A stretch of 43,162 nucleotides of DNA. It comes from a virus. The notes beneath the pieces are model-generated. The model saw nothing but the letters and a program-made list of their open reading frames with translations, did no database searches and was not told the DNA's origin. Made by a program: the position numbers and the translations under genes. This document shows, one piece after another, positions 36,408 through 43,162 of this stretch. The stretch spans positions 1-43,162 of the IMG/VR virus record IMGVR_UViG_3300027861_000058, one strand, 5' to 3'. The first letter of the stretch is position 1. Each line of letters begins with the position of its first letter.

Positions 36408-37004
36408 TCACACCTGATTAATTTGGTTTATGTTGGATGAAGCAATCTGATTAACACCATTTATATTGCTATTCAAGATTTGATTCACATCGTTTCCGTA
36501 TCCTGCTGGTGTATAATAAACAGTAATACTGAAGCCATCACACCACCATGTACCTTGAGTAGCAACAGAGTTTTGAATGCTTATTCCAAAATTACTACTA
36601 TCTCTGACATAAGTATTAATATCGGCTTGAGAAAGTCCCCATTTTTCAGTGGAACTTCCGTATTGAGCATATAAAGCTCCAGTACAACTAGCGACATCTG
36701 TATCCAATAAAACTCCTCTAGCTACTCCCCTTTTTGTTGTACCATTGATAATATAAGTGTACATAGATTGTATTTCAGGAGATCCTTGTGTTCCTCCTGC
36801 ATGAAGCTGAACATAGACTCCATCAATTGTTTCATCTCCGATAAAACCAAAACCATAAGTATAGGCATAAAAAGTCGTTCCAATTGCTGCTGGTGAAGAT
36901 AAATATCTGCATACATTATCATTATATTGTTTTCCACCACTTGAACCAGTGTCTCCAGTCCATCCAGATTGAGTTGATGCTAAAGTCTTGGTTATACTTG
37001 CCAT
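36408..37004 (-). CDS. Tail fibre tip-like protein, 198 aa
   Basis: Mostly beta: TGFGFIGDETIDGVYVQLHA-like strands (residues ~50-70), NGTTKRGVARGVLLDTDVAS, DGFSITVYYTPAGYG; ends with Asn-rich repeats (VNQILNSNINGVNQIASSNI). It resembles phage domains for glycan binding. The Asn/Ile repeats may form a short beta-solenoid. Located among fibre genes. Family not certain. Confidence 0.58.
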   Translation of the reverse strand: MASITKTLASTQSGWTGDTGSSGGKQYNDNVCRYLSSPAAIGTTFYAYTYGFGFIGDETIDGVYVQLHAGGTQGSPEIQSMYTYIINGTTKRGVARGVLLDTDVASCTGALYAQYGSSTEKWGLSQADINTYVRDSSNFGISIQNSVATQGTWWCDGFSITVYYTPAGYGNDVNQILNSNINGVNQIASSNINQINQV

Positions 37005-37010
37005 TGTTAA

Positions 37011-37658
37011 TTACTCATTTATTGTATTTAATTGGAGATTAGCAGCCCATACATCACCGTCAGCTCCATTATATCGAGCATATTTACCTGATAGTGTCAT
37101 ATCAGCTTCACTCATAATCACAAAGCCACCATTTCCTTGATCGCCATAAGCAGATCGCTGATCGAGTACTTGATTACTCAAAAAAGCTTCTATTGTGGAT
37201 TCTTCGATTCCTTCTTTATAAACACCTAAATTTCCATATCCAACTGTGGGATAACCAATTGCTGCTGCTACATTCTGAACCTGTGAGAAAGGGATTCGTT
37301 CTTGAGTCCCGTACTTGGTAATATTAAATAAAATGTATCGTGCAGGGATTCCCCAGTTATAACCAACAAATCGTTGATAAAGCATATCGCAAAAATGGAG
37401 AATATATTCAGTCCCCTCTTTCCATCTTACACTTCTGGTAGTTCCCAACAGTTTTTCCTGGACAATAAATCTGGCAGTCATTAATCGAATTAGTTCATCA
37501 TTTGATAACTCAGTTTGACCTTCAACATTCAGACTGGGAAATCTTCTTGTCTGAAGTTGCCAGCTCAGATTAGGAGCATGTCCTCTGGTAATTTCCATAA
37601 ATTCCAAATCAATATATTCGCTGGATCCTTCGAGTTCTTCTGGTGTTGGTTCTGACAT
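37011..37658 (-). CDS. Tail/fibre-associated protein, 215 aa
   Basis: MSEPTPEELEGSSEYIDLEF, acidic start, then mixed alpha-beta: LIRLMTARFIVQEKLLGTTR, EYILHFCDMLYQRFVGYNWG, FSQVQNVAAAIGYPTVG, and a Gly-rich end (DQGNGGFVIMSEADMTLSGK). The end may be surface exposed. No family recognised; role inferred from location between fibre genes. Confidence 0.55.
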   Translation of the reverse strand: MSEPTPEELEGSSEYIDLEFMEITRGHAPNLSWQLQTRRFPSLNVEGQTELSNDELIRLMTARFIVQEKLLGTTRSVRWKEGTEYILHFCDMLYQRFVGYNWGIPARYILFNITKYGTQERIPFSQVQNVAAAIGYPTVGYGNLGVYKEGIEESTIEAFLSNQVLDQRSAYGDQGNGGFVIMSEADMTLSGKYARYNGADGDVWAANLQLNTINE

Positions 37659-38642
37659 TTAATTAATCTCCACGATGACTGGTGAGGGCATAACGAATAC
37701 TGTAGTTGCATTAAGAGCATGACCAATAACTTGAATCTGATCTCCAGTACCACTTGGAGGAGTCTGAACCATAATGCCTGGATTATTAGAAATGTAAATT
37801 AATCCATTAACTCCTCCATCAGTCCAAGTCCAAGTTGATAAAGTCATAACTCCATATATTAGTACGCGACAAGCTTGTGAAGATGTAACAGAATCAAGAG
37901 CTAATCCTATCGAAGGCATACTTACAGTCGAATCCGCATCGGCTAAAGAAAGTGTTCCTGAAGCATTAACATAAACAGCATGTCCTCTGGTAATACTTAC
38001 ACTCGCAGTTAGACTAAGAATCAATCCTGATTCTTCATTAGCAGAAAGGTTGTTGCATAAAACACCCCTCCCATATAAATCAAGATCAGCTCCTAATTGA
38101 GGGGAAGAGTCGTCATGTAACGAAGTGATGGGAACACCAGCCAGTCCTCCTAAATATCCCCATTGATCGTTTGAAATAGTTTTAGTACCGATATTCTGGA
38201 GTTGGGTTATTTCTGCTGCATCTAAATCTTCAGTAAGAGCATATTTGACATGATGAGCTGATGCTGCTGGGGTTGCCACATGATTTTGAATATTAGCATT
38301 GGCCACTTCATAGTTAGTTGAATGATAGGTATTGCTGTGGAGTTGTGGATGATGAGCATCTGCTCCAGGAGTTGCCACATGCCCTTGGATATTAACATTT
38401 GAAGGTTCATAGGCAGTTGTGTGAGCTGTGTTATCGTGAGTTTTTGGAGGTTGAGCATCAGCTAATTCTCCAGATAAACCTCCGACATTTATTTCATCAG
38501 ATCCACTATCTTGATGAGTAGTAGCGTGAGAACCTATTCCTCCAGCGGCATTAATAGCGGCTATCATTTCCACTATTTTATCATATTTAGGCCCCTTATT
38601 TAGAAAAGGCTCTTTCCAATGAGGAGGATTAGTTACTGTCAT
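37659..38642 (-). CDS. Tail fibre with His-rich repeats
   Basis: 327 aa. SHATTHQDSGSDEINVGGLSG (residues ~37-57) is a sequence block common in phage fibre proteins. It is followed by two copies of a 33-residue repeat: HDNTAHTTAYEPSNVNIQGH and HSNTYHSTNYEVANANIQNH, each continuing with VATPxAxAHH. His at fixed positions may coordinate metal ions in a trimeric needle, as in T4-like fibre tips. The C-terminal 150 residues form a beta-rich domain (LILSLTASVSITRGHAVYVN). Related repeats are also visible in the DNA. Confidence 0.65.
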   Translation of the reverse strand: MTVTNPPHWKEPFLNKGPKYDKIVEMIAAINAAGGIGSHATTHQDSGSDEINVGGLSGELADAQPPKTHDNTAHTTAYEPSNVNIQGHVATPGADAHHPQLHSNTYHSTNYEVANANIQNHVATPAASAHHVKYALTEDLDAAEITQLQNIGTKTISNDQWGYLGGLAGVPITSLHDDSSPQLGADLDLYGRGVLCNNLSANEESGLILSLTASVSITRGHAVYVNASGTLSLADADSTVSMPSIGLALDSVTSSQACRVLIYGVMTLSTWTWTDGGVNGLIYISNNPGIMVQTPPSGTGDQIQVIGHALNATTVFVMPSPVIVEIN

Positions 38643-38648
38643 TTTTAT

Positions 38649-38912
38649 TCACAAATATCCTGACTGTAATATTGGTTCTGTTGATTCACCAGTCCATTCT
38701 TGCCAATTCACCTGCTTCTTTTCTCGCCTTTTCTTTTTTTTACTTTTCACATGGGAGAAACTTTTCCGCTTTTTTGTGCGTGGTTCTGGTGGATAATCGA
38801 AATCATAATCGATAACTTTTTCTGTTGTATCTTTTTTCGGAGTGAAGGCATCCACGAAAATATTACAAGCAATTACCAATAATTCAGTTTCCGTTGGTCT
38901 GTTCATTTTCAT
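38649..38912 (-). CDS. Small basic protein in tail module, 87 aa
   Basis: First 25 residues helical (ETELLVIACNIFVDAFTPKK), then DYDFDYPPEPRTKKRKSFSH and a run KSKKKKRREKKQ, ending SGYL. The two ATGs at its start lie four bases from the end of the 945-aa gene. Lysine-rich tail could bind DNA or a negatively charged surface. Function unknown. Confidence 0.5.
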   Translation of the reverse strand: MKMNRPTETELLVIACNIFVDAFTPKKDTTEKVIDYDFDYPPEPRTKKRKSFSHVKSKKKKRREKKQVNWQEWTGESTEPILQSGYL

Positions 38913-38918
38913 TATTCC

Positions 38919-41756
38919 TTAATCGCAAGGTGGAGGGCAACCGCGAGTATGATCGCCATACGTTTGATTTGGGTCAATATATCCTCGTCTAAATCGTAAC
39001 CAGATGATTGCATGAAACGTATGACCCAAATAATCCGACAATACCTTGTCAGTACGATAATAAACATTAATATATCCTGAAAAGGTACTATCGAATCGTG
39101 TGAGAGATAGCCATGCCACAGGAGGATCCCCATCGGTGGTGAGCCATCGATCAGCAAAATCAAAATCATACGTCCATTCCATTTTATACATTCTTCGAGC
39201 AGCTATTTTAGTCTGAGTAAATGTCTGATCAGCAGCTAACCTGGGACAAACAACTAATGCCGCGTCTTCTTCCGAATTATCTTCACATAACGGATGGGGA
39301 GCAGAAAAACTGTTACTGGCAGTAATCATCATTCGAGTCATTGGTGACCAAGAATTATAGGGAAAACCTCCAGCTTCTACGATATATCCACCCAAGTAAA
39401 TCAAGAAAGGGGTGGTCAGGTACGCAGGGCCATGTTTCAATCCAAACACTATCCAACACCGAAAAGTGGTGAGCTGGCGATCTAAGTCAGTTAAGGTGGG
39501 GAATACCGCCCTGGCAAAAAATTCATCTCCATCATTATTCTCTAACCCTATTTCCGAGAGGTCATAAGTGGATGGCATCGATCCTTGTTGAGCTGCTTCA
39601 ATACGATAAAGAACTCCGTATTCTTTATGCCATCCACCTGACGCAGCAGTTTTTTTTTCTGGATCTTCTTGCCTATAAGCAATAATACTGTTAAACTCAT
39701 TTTCCAGTCCTGTATCTGACGGTTTCGCAGGAGTAGTTCCAGTTCCGAACATCATCCTAACAGGCCCATCCATAGAGGGATTAGTCGATCCCCAAAAATC
39801 GAATAGCATATCCATTCCATGATCCGATATTATCCCTTGTCCTTGAGCCACACAATTATTATAAGCGTCATCGATCTGATAAACAAACGTGGCATAGAAA
39901 TCCACTTGAGCTTCAATATCAACAACTTTTTCATTCTCCACATCATCGGAGGGGAACGCATTAGATTCTTGAGTCTCAGTACGTTCGTATAACTCGGCAA
40001 GGAATAAGATAGTGGAAGGTAGAATTTCTAACAGTCGTAATGTCATTACTCCTTTAATATCAGAATGGATCGACAAGACCAATACTTCTGCATTGTCTAA
40101 TAATAGATCAGGGATAGTGACCCGAATAACTTTTCCTTTGGTGATTGACCAATCTGGTCGGATCAATACATCGATTACTCGAATGGGTTCCAAAACTCCA
40201 CTCATATAATAGGCTAATGCCTCATCCACTTCTGTTTGTGTAGTTAAATCTAATCGATTAATATTCCGATAGACTACCGAATAATTAGAAAATGTGTCCT
40301 CGGCAACCTGTCGAGTGGATTGAACACCATTACCAATAACTCGCAGAAAATTTGGTCTTCGTATAAAGGTAGCCTCATAATTCCATTTGATTATTCGATC
40401 CTTCCCATACATAAGATGAATGTCGGTTTCATTCGTAAAGTAATTTTCAAAATGTAGATTATTGGCTATATCCAAGAATAGAATAAAACCTTCTAAACTT
40501 GCCATTTCCATTAATGGATCGATTTTAAAGAGATTTTTATAAGAACGATTGTAAGTAGTTGTCGCACTGTCGAAATATGTAGAAGTATCGAACAGGTATT
40601 TATCATCGGGAGAATTTACTATGTCATCAATAATAACTGCTGCTGTTTGAGCTGTGTATTCATCAACTTCCGTTTTCTCTCCACTAAGAATACTATTATA
40701 TCCTTCTGCTTGGAACCAGACTCTTTTTTTTCCAGGAGCTTCTTTTGTGGCTCGGATCAGTCCTCGGAAGTGACCTATAAATGGATCAGTCAGGCTATTT
40801 CGTTTATAAAACTGGACATCCATGCCTTCAGTAATAGCATGAGGAAATGTACATTTGAGAGTGGCTTCAAATAAAGTAGGATATTTTTTAGAAAGGATGG
40901 AATCCTCAAACTCGAAACGAGCGAGTTGGACATCCCTGGTAATGTACACATCTTTGAAGTAAGCTTCTACATAATTACCATTCGTGGCCCCTCCATCGTT
41001 CTCGCAAATTATCGTGGGGCCACATCGACCTAAACAATAATTACGAGAAGACCAGCCAGTACCAGTATAGTTATCTTTCCATTGGGAAAATTCGATTGTT
41101 TCCTCAAAGAGTAACGAATTATTGACATAGACCCTCACGATATAAGATAAATATTGATCCTTACTGGGCATCCATGCAGTAGTAGAATGCCAGTCATGTT
41201 CCCACTCGATACGGACATCATACCAAGTGTCCAAAGAGCCAACCCATTCTTCATCATAAACAATGTTTCCAACTTGTAACGAACCGCCTGAACTAGCTCC
41301 TGCAATCCCTACTCGTTGATTTGCCACACTAAACAGGACATACATTCTATCTTTGTTATGCGTATCGAAATAACTTACAGCTCCATCTAAACAGAACCCT
41401 GACGAGCAAGAGAGTTTGTTTGAGGCATCGACTTCATCATCGGCAATCCTCATACGAAATTCGGCTTTCATTTTCCATTGATACGGATTCTTAGGTGAAA
41501 CATAATATAAATAAGAACGATTCTGGACATAACCCACAGCCCCACAAGCATCTAATCCTAACGCATCTCCGATTGTCCCTTTCAAATTCAGAGCGTTGCC
41601 CGAAAGTCCAGGAGCAGCAGGAAAAGTTTTTACTACATTCGTTCCTGTCCAAGTATTAAACCATTTTGTTGCTGATAGGGTTACATCATCGAAATCATCA
41701 AATACCCCTCCAAGAGCAAAAATCTGTCTTTTTTCCCTGGGATATAAATGGGTCAT
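38919..41756 (-). CDS. Tail hub / tail-tip protein with lectin-like domain
   Basis: 945 aa. Residues ~15-280: beta-sandwich of concanavalin/LamG type (FDDVTLSATKWFNTWTGTNV, FRMRIADDEVDASNKLSCSS, DVRIEWEHDWHST). Residues ~285-600: baseplate-hub-like part (ILSKKYPTLFEATLKCTFPH, EGMDVQFYKR, WFQAEGYNSILSGEKTEVDE, ...), as in phage Tal/Dit-hub proteins. Residues ~640-945: a second beta-rich virion domain (MFGTGTTPAKPSDTGLENE, TYDLSEIGLENNDGDEFFAR). Together this looks like the central tail-tip protein that plugs the tail and contacts the host. ATG overlaps the upstream stop. Confidence 0.7.
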   Translation of the reverse strand: MTHLYPREKRQIFALGGVFDDFDDVTLSATKWFNTWTGTNVVKTFPAAPGLSGNALNLKGTIGDALGLDACGAVGYVQNRSYLYYVSPKNPYQWKMKAEFRMRIADDEVDASNKLSCSSGFCLDGAVSYFDTHNKDRMYVLFSVANQRVGIAGASSGGSLQVGNIVYDEEWVGSLDTWYDVRIEWEHDWHSTTAWMPSKDQYLSYIVRVYVNNSLLFEETIEFSQWKDNYTGTGWSSRNYCLGRCGPTIICENDGGATNGNYVEAYFKDVYITRDVQLARFEFEDSILSKKYPTLFEATLKCTFPHAITEGMDVQFYKRNSLTDPFIGHFRGLIRATKEAPGKKRVWFQAEGYNSILSGEKTEVDEYTAQTAAVIIDDIVNSPDDKYLFDTSTYFDSATTTYNRSYKNLFKIDPLMEMASLEGFILFLDIANNLHFENYFTNETDIHLMYGKDRIIKWNYEATFIRRPNFLRVIGNGVQSTRQVAEDTFSNYSVVYRNINRLDLTTQTEVDEALAYYMSGVLEPIRVIDVLIRPDWSITKGKVIRVTIPDLLLDNAEVLVLSIHSDIKGVMTLRLLEILPSTILFLAELYERTETQESNAFPSDDVENEKVVDIEAQVDFYATFVYQIDDAYNNCVAQGQGIISDHGMDMLFDFWGSTNPSMDGPVRMMFGTGTTPAKPSDTGLENEFNSIIAYRQEDPEKKTAASGGWHKEYGVLYRIEAAQQGSMPSTYDLSEIGLENNDGDEFFARAVFPTLTDLDRQLTTFRCWIVFGLKHGPAYLTTPFLIYLGGYIVEAGGFPYNSWSPMTRMMITASNSFSAPHPLCEDNSEEDAALVVCPRLAADQTFTQTKIAARRMYKMEWTYDFDFADRWLTTDGDPPVAWLSLTRFDSTFSGYINVYYRTDKVLSDYLGHTFHAIIWLRFRRGYIDPNQTYGDHTRGCPPPCD

Positions 41757-42187
41757 TAATCTTCACCTACATAAAATTCAAAATCGCCATCGATCTTGAC
41801 TGTATGTTCTCCAGCAACAAATCGTTTTTTCATGTTTTTGACTTTACCTGTGAGAGTAATTGTACTAGACTCTGAGGGAGTAGAATCTTCATGGTCAAAC
41901 GTCAGATCGAACTCCCACTCATTAACTCCTCCAGACAGAAGTAAGGCCCTGAAAGCCAACCATTTATCAGTACAAGAATCACCACTTGAAGGATAAGAAT
42001 CATCATGTAAAAGCTGATAATCAATTTTCAACATCTCTAACCAAGCTCCAATATGAATGACTAAGGAGGGTTGATTATCTGGTAATGCTTGAGCAGTAAA
42101 ATATTTGGCATCCATTCGCCAGTCGATTACTTTGAAAGTGTCAAACGTAATGGTGGTTGTTCCATCGGATAATGTTAATGTAGTCAT
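41756..42187 (-). CDS. Tail protein next to tape measure (distal-tail-like)
   Basis: 143 aa: TLTLSDGTTTITFDTFKVID, WRMDAKYFTAQALPDNQPSL, DKWLAFRALLLSGGVNEWEF, LTFDHEDSTPSESSTITLTG, NMKKRFVAGEHTVKIDGDFE. A strand-rich domain immediately downstream of the tape measure occupies the place of distal tail (Dit) proteins. Start codon overlaps the tape measure stop (ATGA). Confidence 0.6.
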   Translation of the reverse strand: MTTLTLSDGTTTITFDTFKVIDWRMDAKYFTAQALPDNQPSLVIHIGAWLEMLKIDYQLLHDDSYPSSGDSCTDKWLAFRALLLSGGVNEWEFDLTFDHEDSTPSESSTITLTGKVKNMKKRFVAGEHTVKIDGDFEFYVGED

Positions 42188-43162
42188 ATAGTTGCCCTCC
42201 TGATTCCACTATCAAATTGCTCTTCAAAACTATCTCGATCAGTTACACTTGGTAATTCTAAGGACATACTTTCAATATTGAAAACTCTGCTAATAGTATC
42301 ACCAGCAGTTCGCTCAACTCCCTTGCCAATTCCTTCAACATACGACTGGCCAAGGTCTTGACCCCATGTAACAATATGTTTTAGTGGCCCTCTTTCTGGA
42401 AGTGATCCTCCAAAGAAATCACCTAAGAAACCAAGAATATCCTCAATAATACCCCAGACTGCTCCAGCAGCATCTTTGATTCCCTGGACAAATGCGTTAA
42501 TAAAATCTCCACCAAACTTCATTATGTCTTTTATGAAGTTCCCACCAATTATTCCAGCAATCAAATCTTTGAGAGCAGTGATTGGCCACATAATAATATT
42601 CTTGATTGCCCCGAAAATATTCGAGAAAATCTTCTTTATTGCATTGATTGCTCCCTCTAAATCACCACTAAAAACTGCCTTGATAAAATCGATTATCCCT
42701 TCAAAGACTCCGATAACATTCCCTATTACCCTTCCGACCATTTTACCAAAACCACTAATCACCTTACCTATTCCCTCAAAGATGGATCCAATAACAGCAA
42801 AGACCATTTTTATTAAATCTCTTATACCGAGAAAATTTGTCTCCCAAACCAAGTAAAGAATGGCTGCAACAGCGGCTAACCCTAAAATAACAAGTGTTAC
42901 TGGCGACATGGCTGTTGATAGAGTTGCGAAAGCCATAGCTAATAGTCCAAGTAAAATAACGAAAGTTCCTCCAAAAATAATAGCATTTTGTACAACAGGA
43001 TCTAAATCATTAAACCAACTGGTCAGTCCTTCAATCAGATCAGTAACAAATTCAATAGCTGGAGCAAGTGCATCACCAAACATCCTGGTCAATCCACTTA
43101 TTCGGAGAGTCAGAATTTCCATCCTGGCTCGAAGTAATGGTGATGATGCGATCAGAGCTGCA
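42184..43162 (-). CDS. Tail tape measure protein, C-terminal part (continues across the join)
   Basis: Codons from 43062 down to 42184 follow those ending at base 1; the complete protein is 386 aa. Two hydrophobic segments (NAIIFGGTFVILLGLLAMAF and PVTLVILGLAAVAAILYLVW) are followed by helical repeats (VIGSIFEGIGKVISGFGKMV, IINGNVIGVFEGI-like). The C-terminal part is a hallmark of tape measures: FFGGSLPERGPLKHIVTWGQ, DLGQSYVEGIGKGV. By the 0.15 nm per residue rule the tail would be about 58 nm long. The gene follows the G/GT chaperones on the other side of the join. Confidence 0.85.
   Translation of the reverse strand, partial: AALIASSPLLRARMEILTLRISGLTRMFGDALAPAIEFVTDLIEGLTSWFNDLDPVVQNAIIFGGTFVILLGLLAMAFATLSTAMSPVTLVILGLAAVAAILYLVWETNFLGIRDLIKMVFAVIGSIFEGIGKVISGFGKMVGRVIGNVIGVFEGIIDFIKAVFSGDLEGAINAIKKIFSNIFGAIKNIIMWPITALKDLIAGIIGGNFIKDIMKFGGDFINAFVQGIKDAAGAVWGIIEDILGFLGDFFGGSLPERGPLKHIVTWGQDLGQSYVEGIGKGVERTAGDTISRVFNIESMSLELPSVTDRDSFEEQFDSGIRRATI
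43063..43162. repeat. Terminal direct repeat (right copy)
   Basis: Copy of bases 1-100, differing at 43087 (G for T) and 43144 (T for G). Both differences are silent in the tape measure frame. Confidence 0.9.

Noticed and set aside
38222-38500. CRISPR array suggested by DNA repeats
   Set aside because: The repeats are in frame within the tail fibre gene and encode a 33-residue protein repeat.
42476-42856. Plus-strand 126-aa ORF rich in Ile, Pro and Lys
   Set aside because: Shadow of the Gly/Ile-rich tape measure; repeated IPSK/PIT motifs mirror the helical repeats on the other strand.
43063-43122. Tape measure start at the ATG corresponding to 43122
   Set aside because: The frame continues upstream through the join for 74 more codons to an ATG right after the chaperone gene; the internal ATG has no ribosome binding site.
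1-43162. Integrase, recombinase or attachment site
   Set aside because: No tyrosine or serine recombinase motif is visible in any frame, and no tRNA-like end; no evidence for lysogeny.

Overview
The window is a nearly complete, probably circular genome of a tailed virus (Caudoviricetes type: HK97-fold capsid, portal, terminase, tail tube, tape measure). The first 100 bases reappear as the last 100 bases with two mismatches. The tape-measure gene reads through this join, so the circle would be about 43,062 bp. The host is most likely archaeal. TATA-like boxes sit in front of transcription units, transcripts end at T-runs, small zinc-ribbon proteins abound, and no peptidoglycan-degrading lysin is visible. 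A bacterial host is not excluded. I see no integrase, DNA polymerase, primase, helicase, tRNA or CRISPR array.

Late genes are all on the minus strand. They start at 14.28 kb (terminase small subunit), run down to base 1, cross the join and continue from 43.16 kb down to 29.62 kb. The order is terminase small and large subunits, a portal-MuF fusion, a gp10-like neck protein, a protease-scaffold fusion, major capsid protein, connectors, tail tube, tail assembly chaperones with a -1 frameshift site, a short tape measure (386 aa), hub and tail-tip proteins, then fibre and receptor-binding proteins. A membrane-anchored coiled-coil zinc-ribbon protein closes the module.

Early genes form two blocks. 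A plus-strand block (14.4-17.6 kb, plus 27.9-29.6 kb) carries three copies of one promoter/operator cassette. Its intergenic regions hold two families of structured RNA elements (three A copies, two B copies), each directly after a U-tract and before the next ribosome binding site. An 11-mer, AACCCAAACGA, recurs at or near the gene starts. A minus-strand block (26.65 to 18.3 kb, then a methyltransferase at 17.6-18.1 kb) holds 28 tiny, tightly overlapping genes. About a dozen encode Cys-rich zinc-finger-like proteins; one is MazG-like; most are unrecognisable. Many start with TTG or GTG behind good Shine-Dalgarno sequences.

A 625-bp gene-free region at 26.65-27.28 kb, AT-rich with inverted repeats and a strand-asymmetric G/C tract, is the best candidate for the replication origin. 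Products seem to rely on host replication enzymes, with the early small proteins probably taking over host functions and the late operon building a siphovirus-like particle with a short predicted tail.
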